55,113 nucleotides of DNA from Mariprofundus sp. (GTDB lineage Bacteria > Pseudomonadota > Zetaproteobacteria > Mariprofundales > Mariprofundaceae). Positions 35,037-43,500 of this stretch are shown in pieces. Made by a program: the position numbers and the translations under genes. The stretch covers positions 1 to 55,113 of the forward strand of contig JAUZQJ010000036.1 of NCBI GenBank assembly GCA_030951045.1. The letters are read 5' to 3'. Every line of letters begins with the position of its first letter. The stretch's first letter is position 1. The notes beneath the pieces were generated by a model. The model made no database searches. It saw nothing but the letters and a program-made list of their open reading frames with translations, and was not told the DNA's origin.

Positions 35037-37115
35037 ATGAGTACCCAGGCAGGATTAGTAAGGCCTAAAATTGGCGAGATGCTGTTGAGTGATAGATTGA
35101 TCACTCAACAGCAACTTGATCAGGCACTTGATCAACAGCGCAATCAAGGCGGCCGAATCGGGGATATCATTTTGTCCCATGGCTGGGTGAATCCGGCAGA
35201 GTTTTACACTGTGTTGTCAGATCATTTCCGGCGCGGCCTTATCGGTGATCTGTTGTTGGAAAAAGGACTGATAAGTCAGGATCAGATGGCAGAGCTGCTT
35301 GAAATTCAACAGCAGTGGGGAACCCGTTTTGGTGATATTGTTCTGTCAAAAGGGTGGGTGTCATCTTATCAGATAGGGCAGGTGCTTGCGGAGCATTTTG
35401 GCAAACCCAATGTAAATTTGTTGGAGGAAGCTCCTGACCGTGATGTGATTGATCGTGATAATTTATCTACCTATTCTGAAAACCTGTTTGTACCATGGCG
35501 GCGAGAAAATGGGCTGTTGCTAGTTGCTGTTGTGGATGTGAATCCGGAATTGCTTGCGTTGGTGGGAAACACTGTTGGTGAACCCTTTGATTTTATTATT
35601 ACTTCCAAATTCGATGTGATCTGGTTTTTGCAGAGCATTGGCGATATGTTTTATAGTGAAAGGGCTGTACATGAGTTGGCCAATGTACAACCGGAATATT
35701 CTGCCAGTGAAGTGATTACTCCAAAGCAATTGCGTTTTTTGTTTATCCTGATGAGTTTGAGCATGGTCATTATCGCATTTTGGCCATTAGAGGCGTTCAT
35801 TGTACTGATTTTCGGTATTTCACTGTTTTTGATGGTGAATTTCGGTCTGCGTATGGTGCTTACCTGGGTGGGTGGTGATCCAGAATTTGATAATGTGGTG
35901 ACGGATGAAGAAGTGGCTGCATTGGATGAAAGAACGCTTCCTGTCTATTCGATTTTGTTACCCATGTATCATGAGGCAGCTACGCTCCCAGCTATTGCAC
36001 AGGCATTGCGTTCGATTGATTACCCTTTGTCCAAGCTCGATATCAAACTTATTCTTGAACAAGATGATGACGAGACGATCGATAAAGCAAAAGAGCTGAG
36101 TCTTGAGGGGATTTTTGAAATTATTCGCGTGCCGGATTGCTTGCCCAAGACCAAGCCCAAGGCATGTAACTATGCATTGCACTTTTGTCGAGGTGAATTG
36201 GCAACGATCTATGATGGAGAGGATGCTCCTGAACCGGATCAGCTGAAAAAGGCTGTGATTGCCTTCCGAAAAGGTGCTCGCAACATTGCCGTAATTCAGG
36301 CGCGACTTAATTATTTTAATGCCACAGAAAACTGGTTAACACGTATGTTTACCATGGAATATTCGTTATGGTTTGATTTTTATCTGCCGGCATTAGATGC
36401 TCTGAATATTCCTATTCCTCTCGGTGGTACTTCAAATCACTTTAAGATGGATGTGTTGCGTGAAATGGATGGATGGGATCCTTATAATGTGACCGAGGAC
36501 TGTGACCTCGGCGTGCGTTTGGTGCAGAAGGGATATCATGTTGGTGTATTGAACTCTACCACATTTGAAGAAGCCAATAACTCCATTCCCAATTGGATTC
36601 GGCAGCGCTCGCGCTGGCTAAAGGGATATATGCAGAGTTATCTGGTGCATATGCGTACCCCGATTTCGTTTTATCGTAAACTTGGTCACGTTGGTTTTTG
36701 GGGCTTCCAGTTTTTTATTGGGGGTACTATTTTTAGTGCTCTGCTTATGCCCGTCATGGCACTGTTTTATGCGGTCTGGTTGCTGACGAGTACATCCTAT
36801 TTCGATCCATTATTCCCTCCGTTAGTGCTTTATATTACCTTGTTTAATTTGTCGATTGCCAATGGTTTTCTTATTTATCTGTTCATGTTGAGTGGTTTTA
36901 AACGTAAATATTTTAATTTGATTCCATGGGCAATTACAGTGCCATTTTATTGGATGTTGCAATCATGGGCGGCTTATAAAGGTTTGTGGCAGTTGATTCA
37001 TAATCCATTCTATTGGGAAAAAACGCATCATGGCCTTACTACGTTTGGAGTAGATCATGAAACAGGTGGCGCACCGCATTCAGCACCGCTTGCCAGTAAG
37101 AGTGGTGCGCATTAA
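35037..37115 (+). CDS. sfz2: Cellulose-synthase-like family 2 glycosyltransferase with two tandem MshEN domains (sfz2-like)
   Basis: The 692-residue protein begins with two MshEN units (about 10-120): four repeats of the IG(D/E)xxL...L...L pattern (KIGEMLL, RIGDIIL, LIGDLLL, RFGDIVL), the known c-di-GMP-binding fold. Then come two membrane spans (about 230-273), a GT2 catalytic domain (about 300-540) with LEQDDDE, YDGEDAPEP (metal-binding acidic motif, about 392), TEDCDLG (about 486) and QRSRWLKG (about 522-529, acceptor site), and further spans to about 640. This is the catalytic arrangement of BcsA, but the C-terminal PilZ domain is absent and the N-terminal MshEN pair takes its place as nucleotide sensor. 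The product polymer is unknown. The next gene follows with no gap. Confidence 0.88.
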   Translation: MSTQAGLVRPKIGEMLLSDRLITQQQLDQALDQQRNQGGRIGDIILSHGWVNPAEFYTVLSDHFRRGLIGDLLLEKGLISQDQMAELLEIQQQWGTRFGDIVLSKGWVSSYQIGQVLAEHFGKPNVNLLEEAPDRDVIDRDNLSTYSENLFVPWRRENGLLLVAVVDVNPELLALVGNTVGEPFDFIITSKFDVIWFLQSIGDMFYSERAVHELANVQPEYSASEVITPKQLRFLFILMSLSMVIIAFWPLEAFIVLIFGISLFLMVNFGLRMVLTWVGGDPEFDNVVTDEEVAALDERTLPVYSILLPMYHEAATLPAIAQALRSIDYPLSKLDIKLILEQDDDETIDKAKELSLEGIFEIIRVPDCLPKTKPKACNYALHFCRGELATIYDGEDAPEPDQLKKAVIAFRKGARNIAVIQARLNYFNATENWLTRMFTMEYSLWFDFYLPALDALNIPIPLGGTSNHFKMDVLREMDGWDPYNVTEDCDLGVRLVQKGYHVGVLNSTTFEEANNSIPNWIRQRSRWLKGYMQSYLVHMRTPISFYRKLGHVGFWGFQFFIGGTIFSALLMPVMALFYAVWLLTSTSYFDPLFPPLVLYITLFNLSIANGFLIYLFMLSGFKRKYFNLIPWAITVPFYWMLQSWAAYKGLWQLIHNPFYWEKTHHGLTTFGVDHETGGAPHSAPLASKSGAH

Positions 37116-38648
37116 ATGAACAGAGCTAATACATCTCGGGTGCACACGCAGTCATGGAGCTTTGCACATCATCAGGGTACATGGCTTTTAGTTTTCCTGA
37201 CCATAATGTTGGTTGGATTGACTGTTTGGGTATTGTCAAACGGTTTTTTCCTTGAAAGTGCGATGCAGAGTTGGTCGATTGTCATTTCAGCCTTGGGTTC
37301 AGAGGATGTTCTGCTTGAAAACTTGACCATGTTAACACCGCATCTTCCCTTGTATCTGCTGATTCCATTCTATTTTATACCAAGTCTTGATACTGGGGCA
37401 GCACCATATCTGGTGTCAATCCTTGCGACATCTTTATTGTTATGGATGTGGGCCAGAGATTTAAAAGATGTGGATATTACCCAGACAAGGCTGGCAATCG
37501 TGGCGTTATTGATTGTATTGCATCCTGCGTTTTTGTGGGCTGCAACGTCGGGTGGACATATTTCACTTACCATGATTACGTTTTATCTGTTGTATCGTTC
37601 TGCTCAGCATATTATTACCGTTCATGATATCCATTCATACATTTCGATGGCCGTTGTGTTCGTTGTATTCTTTTTTATTGATGGCACTGCAATTTATATT
37701 TTTGTGGCTTTGATTCCTCTGATTGTATTGATCGCTCCAATTCGCGCTATCATGATATCACCAATGAGTCTGTACCTGATTATCGGTACTCCGTTTGCCT
37801 TCGCAGTGGGTACATGGGCATATATGAACTGGATTTTTGAAGGCAGTTTTTCATTTTTTATTACGAATGCGGATTCCGCCTTTTTAGGTGGAATGCTTTC
37901 AATTGCCCAATACCCATGGTTGCAGGATTATGGCGGTGAATTCTTTCAACCGTTCCTTGTAGCTACGGGCTATTTGTTGATTGCATATCCGGTATCCATT
38001 TATTTGTTACTGGATACTATCGATGATAACCATCGCTTTCGTGCAACATTTGTATTGATGTTGCATCCGCTCATTGCGATCGGAATTGCGACAAGTCAGC
38101 ATTATCTTACGCATCCTTTTGAGATTTTAACCCTGGTGAGTGCGGGACTGATGGCAGAGCTTACATATGTAAAAATGCAGACGCGACGTGAATTTACTTT
38201 GTTGGTCATTTTTCTGATGGTCAGTGTTGCCGGCGGCTGGTGGTTATTTGTTGAAACTGCAAACCCACAAATGACGCGTTGGTACAAGGCACTACAAGGA
38301 GAGAATACCTCTGTCGCGATTGTTGACGATGCCGACTATCAATTGGGAAAATGGTTAAACGTTCACCGAATGCCGACCATTATTTATGAGCGAACCGCTT
38401 ATCGCGTGATAGTAGCTCGAGGTGATGCGGAAGGTCTCTTATTGTCTTATTCTCACGGATTCAAGTCTGCAATGCGACAACGTATTCCTGACGTGGAGCA
38501 GATAGTAGCCTCTGATCCGGGTACATTGGCGGGTAAGCGTGATCGAATAAATATTAGACATCCACATTTATATAGCCATGGCATGAGTGGATATAAGTTG
38601 GTCTATGATAAGCTTGGCTGGCGTGTATATCGGAAAATACATGCATAA
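37116..38648 (+). CDS. sfz3: Polytopic membrane protein of unknown function in the polysaccharide operon (sfz3-like)
   Basis: The 510-residue protein starts directly after the stop of the glycosyltransferase gene. It has about ten to twelve membrane spans (from about 25 to 385), with conserved-looking loops such as LHPAFLWAATSGGH, then a soluble C-terminal part of about 120 residues (from AIVDDADYQLGKWLN to the end). The loop with an acidic start and the C-terminal domain recall GT39/PMT-like membrane glycosyltransferases, but no catalytic motif can be named with confidence. It may help polymer translocation or modify the lipid-linked or nascent polymer. The last codons overlap the next gene by eight bases. 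Confidence 0.7.
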   Translation: MNRANTSRVHTQSWSFAHHQGTWLLVFLTIMLVGLTVWVLSNGFFLESAMQSWSIVISALGSEDVLLENLTMLTPHLPLYLLIPFYFIPSLDTGAAPYLVSILATSLLLWMWARDLKDVDITQTRLAIVALLIVLHPAFLWAATSGGHISLTMITFYLLYRSAQHIITVHDIHSYISMAVVFVVFFFIDGTAIYIFVALIPLIVLIAPIRAIMISPMSLYLIIGTPFAFAVGTWAYMNWIFEGSFSFFITNADSAFLGGMLSIAQYPWLQDYGGEFFQPFLVATGYLLIAYPVSIYLLLDTIDDNHRFRATFVLMLHPLIAIGIATSQHYLTHPFEILTLVSAGLMAELTYVKMQTRREFTLLVIFLMVSVAGGWWLFVETANPQMTRWYKALQGENTSVAIVDDADYQLGKWLNVHRMPTIIYERTAYRVIVARGDAEGLLLSYSHGFKSAMRQRIPDVEQIVASDPGTLAGKRDRINIRHPHLYSHGMSGYKLVYDKLGWRVYRKIHA

Positions 38649-39648
38649 GCGCTTATTATTATGGTTCACCGTATCTGCTGTCGGCCTTTTGGCTGGATGT
38701 GCGTCTGTTGGTGAATTAAAAAATCAATCCATGCTGCGTGGTTTTAATGTGATGCAGCATAAGAATGTCGGCTGGAATGAACCGCAGGCACGGCGTTCAA
38801 TGCAACGAGTGAGTAATGTAGGCAGCAATGCAGTGGTGCTTATTACGTTTCTTGAACAAAATGCCGCATCGTCTCTGCAGGTAAGGCATTCAGATGCTGT
38901 AAGCTTTGATCAACTAACACATGCGATTGAATATGCCCATGACTTTAACCTTGAAGTCATTCTTAAGCCGCAAATATTGGTGGGTAATGCTTGGCCAAGT
39001 GCGATTTCTCATCGCAGTCAGAGAGATTGGAACCAGTGGTTTGAAAGCTATTCAGCGCATATTGTTGAGTATGCCAAGTTTGCATCAAGACATCAGGTTC
39101 AAACGTTTGTGATAGGCACAGAGCTTTCCAAGGCTTCTCGATATGTGGATTGGCCAAGATTGATTCATCGGGTGCGCACAGTGTTCCATGGTAAAATCAC
39201 TTATGCTGCGCATAACGTGAAAGGTGTTCAGGCATTTCCATATTGGAATCAGTTGGATGCTGTATCGCTAACGCTATACCCTTCACTTGGTAGTTCAGGA
39301 CAATATGACGAAATGCAGTCGCTTGTTCACGATGCCGTGAAAAAACTACAACGTTCTGTGCAGAAAATTGATCTTCCGCTTTGGGTGCTGGAGGTTGGGA
39401 TGCCCTCAGCTGCTGGTGCATCTGCCAAGCCCTGGGAGTGGCATAGTTTGAAACATGCTCGTGTGGATTTGAGATTACAGCGTGATGCAATAGATATTTG
39501 GTTGAGGGCACTGGATCAGCCTTGGATCAATGGTGTCTTTATTTGGGCGTGGTACAGTGATGCGTCAATTGGTGGCAGGATGGATGCTGATTACACACCT
39601 CAGAATAAACCTGCCGAACAAGTTATTCGGCGTTATTGGAAATTTTGA
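38641..39648 (+). CDS. sfz4: Lipoprotein with glycoside-hydrolase TIM barrel, GH113-like (sfz4-like)
   Basis: The start at 38641 overlaps the upstream gene and gives a lipoprotein signal with Cys at residue 20 (VGLLAGCAS). The 335-residue protein is a TIM-barrel hydrolase: a first strand GFNVMQHKN, then FVIGTELSKA with Glu161 as the likely acid/base, WVLEVGMP with Glu251 as the likely nucleophile, and FIWAWYSDA with KPAEQVIRRYW at the end. Spacing and end motif fit GH113-like (beta-mannanase-related) enzymes. Anchored in the envelope, it could trim or edit the new polymer, as BcsZ (a cellulase) does in cellulose operons. Substrate is inference; a manC gene nearby would fit mannose in the polymer. 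Confidence 0.75.
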   Translation: MHKRLLLWFTVSAVGLLAGCASVGELKNQSMLRGFNVMQHKNVGWNEPQARRSMQRVSNVGSNAVVLITFLEQNAASSLQVRHSDAVSFDQLTHAIEYAHDFNLEVILKPQILVGNAWPSAISHRSQRDWNQWFESYSAHIVEYAKFASRHQVQTFVIGTELSKASRYVDWPRLIHRVRTVFHGKITYAAHNVKGVQAFPYWNQLDAVSLTLYPSLGSSGQYDEMQSLVHDAVKKLQRSVQKIDLPLWVLEVGMPSAAGASAKPWEWHSLKHARVDLRLQRDAIDIWLRALDQPWINGVFIWAWYSDASIGGRMDADYTPQNKPAEQVIRRYWKF

Positions 39649-39650
39649 TC

Positions 39651-40595
39651 ATGCGGATTAAAGGAGTGGATTTGATTCGACTATGGCAACAGATAATTAG
39701 ATGTATCATATTAATTGCAGGTCTATCTCTGGCACCTTCAGCATATGCTGGGGTGGGCATGCTTGCGGGCGGTGAATCGCTATATAATTCAGATCTCAGT
39801 TTTGCTGGTGGCAATGCCATTTGGGATGCAAGTCGCAATAAAATTCTTTCTGTCTGTAAACGTAGAAATGCGAATTTGGTTCAGGGTTATGAGTATGGAT
39901 ATTCTTATTTTTATACAGTCTATGCCAATGTGACCTTTGCTTACCGTAAGTGTGGTCAAATATTTCGCTCCATGCGTATTAATCGGGTTACAGGCAAGAT
40001 CAGACCTGCAACGACAAAGTTCGGTGGCCAGGCGTCCGGTATAGGAGATATTCAAATCGGTGTGCGTGCACGATTGAATCATGCCAATACAGCAGCATGG
40101 GAAGGGGCATTGATCATTCCCGGTGGTTATGATGGTAATAGTCCAGCGACTCTGGGGCGTGGGGCTTTAGGTTTGTCGTTAGGACTGAAGTTTGCATCTG
40201 ATGCTGGTTTAAGTAAGCGGAGTTCATGGGCGTGGAAAATGGGTACTAAGCTGACCTATTTCTTTGCCAGTAAGGGGAACTCTATAACCTCCTTTGGCCA
40301 GTTGAGTTATGCCTTTACAGAAACAAACTTTGAGCAGACAGGTAACTTTATGTCACTACGCATCAATAATAGTTTTGCTATGGCGAATAATGGCCTGCAG
40401 AAAACACTTTTTTATAATCAGATTCCATCAAGTTTAACCAATAGTGATTCAACCGCATTGTCGCTGGGGTATAGCCATGCTTTTGTAAATTCAGGATGGT
40501 CAACAAACGTTCGAGTAGGAAAAGCATTCTTCGGCCGCAGTTCACCTGTTGATTACACTGCAGGCTGGGGCTTTAGCTACCGTTGGATGGACTAG
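39651..40595 (+). CDS. sfz5: Outer-membrane beta-barrel protein, putative export channel (sfz5-like)
   Basis: The 314-residue frame begins at ATG 39651; a TTG at 39672 is a strong alternative, since AAGGAG lies five bases before it and the protein then has a compact signal peptide ending AYA-GVG. The mature part is rich in Gly, Ser and aromatic residues with alternating strands (for example GIGDIQIGVRARLNH and GWGFSYRWMD at the end), as in 12- to 16-strand barrels. Two Cys (CKRR and RKCGQ) may form a loop disulfide. No family is recognised. In the operon it is the only candidate for the outer-membrane pore, the role BcsC has in cellulose export. Confidence 0.65.
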   Translation: MRIKGVDLIRLWQQIIRCIILIAGLSLAPSAYAGVGMLAGGESLYNSDLSFAGGNAIWDASRNKILSVCKRRNANLVQGYEYGYSYFYTVYANVTFAYRKCGQIFRSMRINRVTGKIRPATTKFGGQASGIGDIQIGVRARLNHANTAAWEGALIIPGGYDGNSPATLGRGALGLSLGLKFASDAGLSKRSSWAWKMGTKLTYFFASKGNSITSFGQLSYAFTETNFEQTGNFMSLRINNSFAMANNGLQKTLFYNQIPSSLTNSDSTALSLGYSHAFVNSGWSTNVRVGKAFFGRSSPVDYTAGWGFSYRWMD

Positions 40596-40596
40596 A

Positions 40597-43500
40597 ATGA
40601 AAGCAAAGAAATCTCTAAAACTGTGTCTGCTGCCACTGCTAACTATAGCGGTGGCCGTTGGTGTGGTGCATGCGAAAGAGGGAGATGTTTATAGCTTGCA
40701 GGCTGACACGAGTTTGCGCAAGGGCCCTGATAGCTTTTATGTACCAACCGGTAGTGCTGCAAAAGGAGCCCGGGCTATTGAGTTGAATAGTGCTGGTGCA
40801 TGGAAAAAAGTGCGAATATTTTCCAGTGGTGATGTGGGTTGGGTCAATAGTGGTTCTCTTTCTGGTGAGTCTGTGAATGTTGGCTCGTCGAAGGTTCTGA
40901 ATGATAATATAGGGACTAAAAAATCAACGCTCCCAGCTGTGGTCGTGAATGATGATCTGCAACTGTCACCGAAGCCTGAATCTGATCTATCGCCACAATT
41001 TGAAAACGGAACACCTGCTCTGTCGGAATCTACCGATATAGCTGTGGCAGATCAGAAGCAAGTGCTTCCATCAAAGCCTGTTGTGCAAGAGATGACTCCT
41101 TCAAAGGATCATGTGGATGGTGGGCGTTTAACGCCATTGTTTGAGGATGGTGCTGTATCTCAGGAAATGGCTCCGGAACGTGTAGCTGAGCAGCCTGTTG
41201 CAAGCAATGAAGAGATGCCTCCGGTAATAGAATCGGATCAAAAAGAGTTGCCTGTATCGGTTCAACCACAGGTCGCTAAAAGCGAGCCTATGCTTGACCC
41301 TGATAACACTGGTTTGCAACAGTTTCCAGTTCAGTTGGTGAGTAGTGCTTCAACCGAAGTGGATGCTCCCATTGCGGAAAATGCAATAAAAATGTCTGCA
41401 AAAGAGGAGTCTGTTGCAACGAGTACTCAGACTGCCGACGCGATGGCTAGTGTGCCTTTATCTCCGGCCGCAGACCAATCGTTGAGTATTCCTGAAAATG
41501 TAGTGTCGGACACTGCAACGTTTGAAGTAGAACCCATCCAAAAAAGTGTTCCTGCATCAGATGCGATAGATAGTGTTGAAGCGAAACCCGTACCTGCATT
41601 GAATAATGTTGTTGAAACGATTGCCAACACAGAGACAAATGAACCTCTAGGAGCATCACAAATGGTGATGCAAACAACAGTCATCAGGGTTGGTCCCAGT
41701 GCCTTGTCAGAGGTGTTGGGATGGGCTGGATCAGGTGCCCGGGTTCAGACCATTCAGCAGGATGGCAAATGGATGAAGGTGCGTTTGCAGGATAGCAGTC
41801 GTATTGGTTGGGTTGAGGCCGCTTCTTTGGATGGTAGCAATGTGGTTGCTACTTCTGTAGTGATGACGAATAAGCCAACTAATGAGCCAGCCAACGAACC
41901 TGTTAACGAACCAGTTAATAAGCCAATCAACGAACCAGTACCTATCAACGAACCAGTACCAGTCAACGAACCAGTACCAGTCAACGAACCGGTTAATGAG
42001 CCGGAACAATTAGTGCAGAAGGCGACCGTTGAGCCGCTTACAACTACAGATGTGAATCGCTCCAGCACGGCTAAAGCCGTTGATACTGCTGCCGTTACTC
42101 CTGACAGCATGGTGGAGAGTCAACGCGACGTACAAGCTATGCCGCAGCAGACAAGCCCTAATGTAGAAGCCACCCAGACAGAAGTGGTGCCTGCCGAGAG
42201 TAAAAAAGCGACCTATACATTCAATCGTACAGCAGCCCTTAGAGATGGGCCTGCAACAACATTTGATTCAGTTTCATGGGCTGGTGCGGGGGCGCAGGCA
42301 ACAGAACTTGAACGCAACGGTGATTGGGTACGCCTTCAATTGCAGGTGAGTAAAAGGATTGGTTGGGTTTATGCTCAATCGCTGAATCTCGTTGCGGCGG
42401 GTGCAGGAGTGGCAAGTGCTGCAGCAGCAGCGAGCACCCCATCAGCCAGTTTAACTGTACTTCCTGTGCGCATGACGCAAGCCAGTGATCATAAGCCGTC
42501 AATTGAAGCTCCAGTTCGTGAGAATATCGAAGCTGATCCGGTTATTGCAAAGGTTGAGCCGAAAGCCGTTCAGGTAACTGATATAAAAAAAACATCCAGC
42601 GCGATCAGTAAGCTCTATAGCTTTAATGAAAAAGCTAATTTACGAGCAGGACCGGCTGTAAGGTATGATGTGGTTTCTTGGGCCGGTGAAGGTGTATATG
42701 CGTTAGAGCAGGATCGCAATGGTGACTGGTTACGAGTGCAGTTGCAGGCGAATAAACGTATAGGCTGGGTAAACAAGCGATTGTTGACCCCGGTAAAAGC
42801 CGGTGCAACCCCGCAAGGGGCGATCAATGCGAATGCTGATGTGGCACCAGCTGTGATGATGGTGAATGCTGATAAGGCTGTTAAGTTACCAGAGGAATCC
42901 ATTGATGATTCTGATCATAAACTACATTTCTTTAAGCAGACGAGTACTTTAAGAGCAGGCCCCGGCAAAGAATTTGAAAAGGTTGCATGGGGCGGCAGGA
43001 ATGAGTCAGCCGAGCAAATCGGCCACAGTGGTGATTGGAAACAAGTACGCATGACCATTAGTGGAAAAACAGGCTGGGTGTTTAACGAGTACCTGGTGCG
43101 CGCAATGCATCCTGGCCATATCATGGGTGTGACACGCTCAATGCTATCACCCGCTGTAAAAAGTATGGGGAAAAACGGCCAAATGTATCTGGTCGTACGT
43201 ACGGTACCATTGCATGCCGCGGCAGGGGATTTGGCTGATTTAATAGGCTCTGTTCAAAAAGGTGATCTGGTTGCTTGGCTGGAAGAGCGCAATGGTTGGG
43301 TGAGAGTGAATCCACAGATCGATGGTGGTAAAATCGGTTGGATTGAAGCGAATTTATTGAGAAAGCAAGAGCAGTTTAACGTTGAACATACGCAGGTATT
43401 AATCGGCAAAGACAATATGCTGTCGTATAAAGATAGAATTTCAAAAGGTGAAGTGTTTAATTTTTCATATGCGGCTCTGGAGGAAGCTTTATACAAGATT

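Noticed and set aside
41875-42003. CRISPR-like repeat array
   Set aside because: The repeats are short, in frame, without unique spacers, and encode Asn-Glu-Pro units of the CotH protein.
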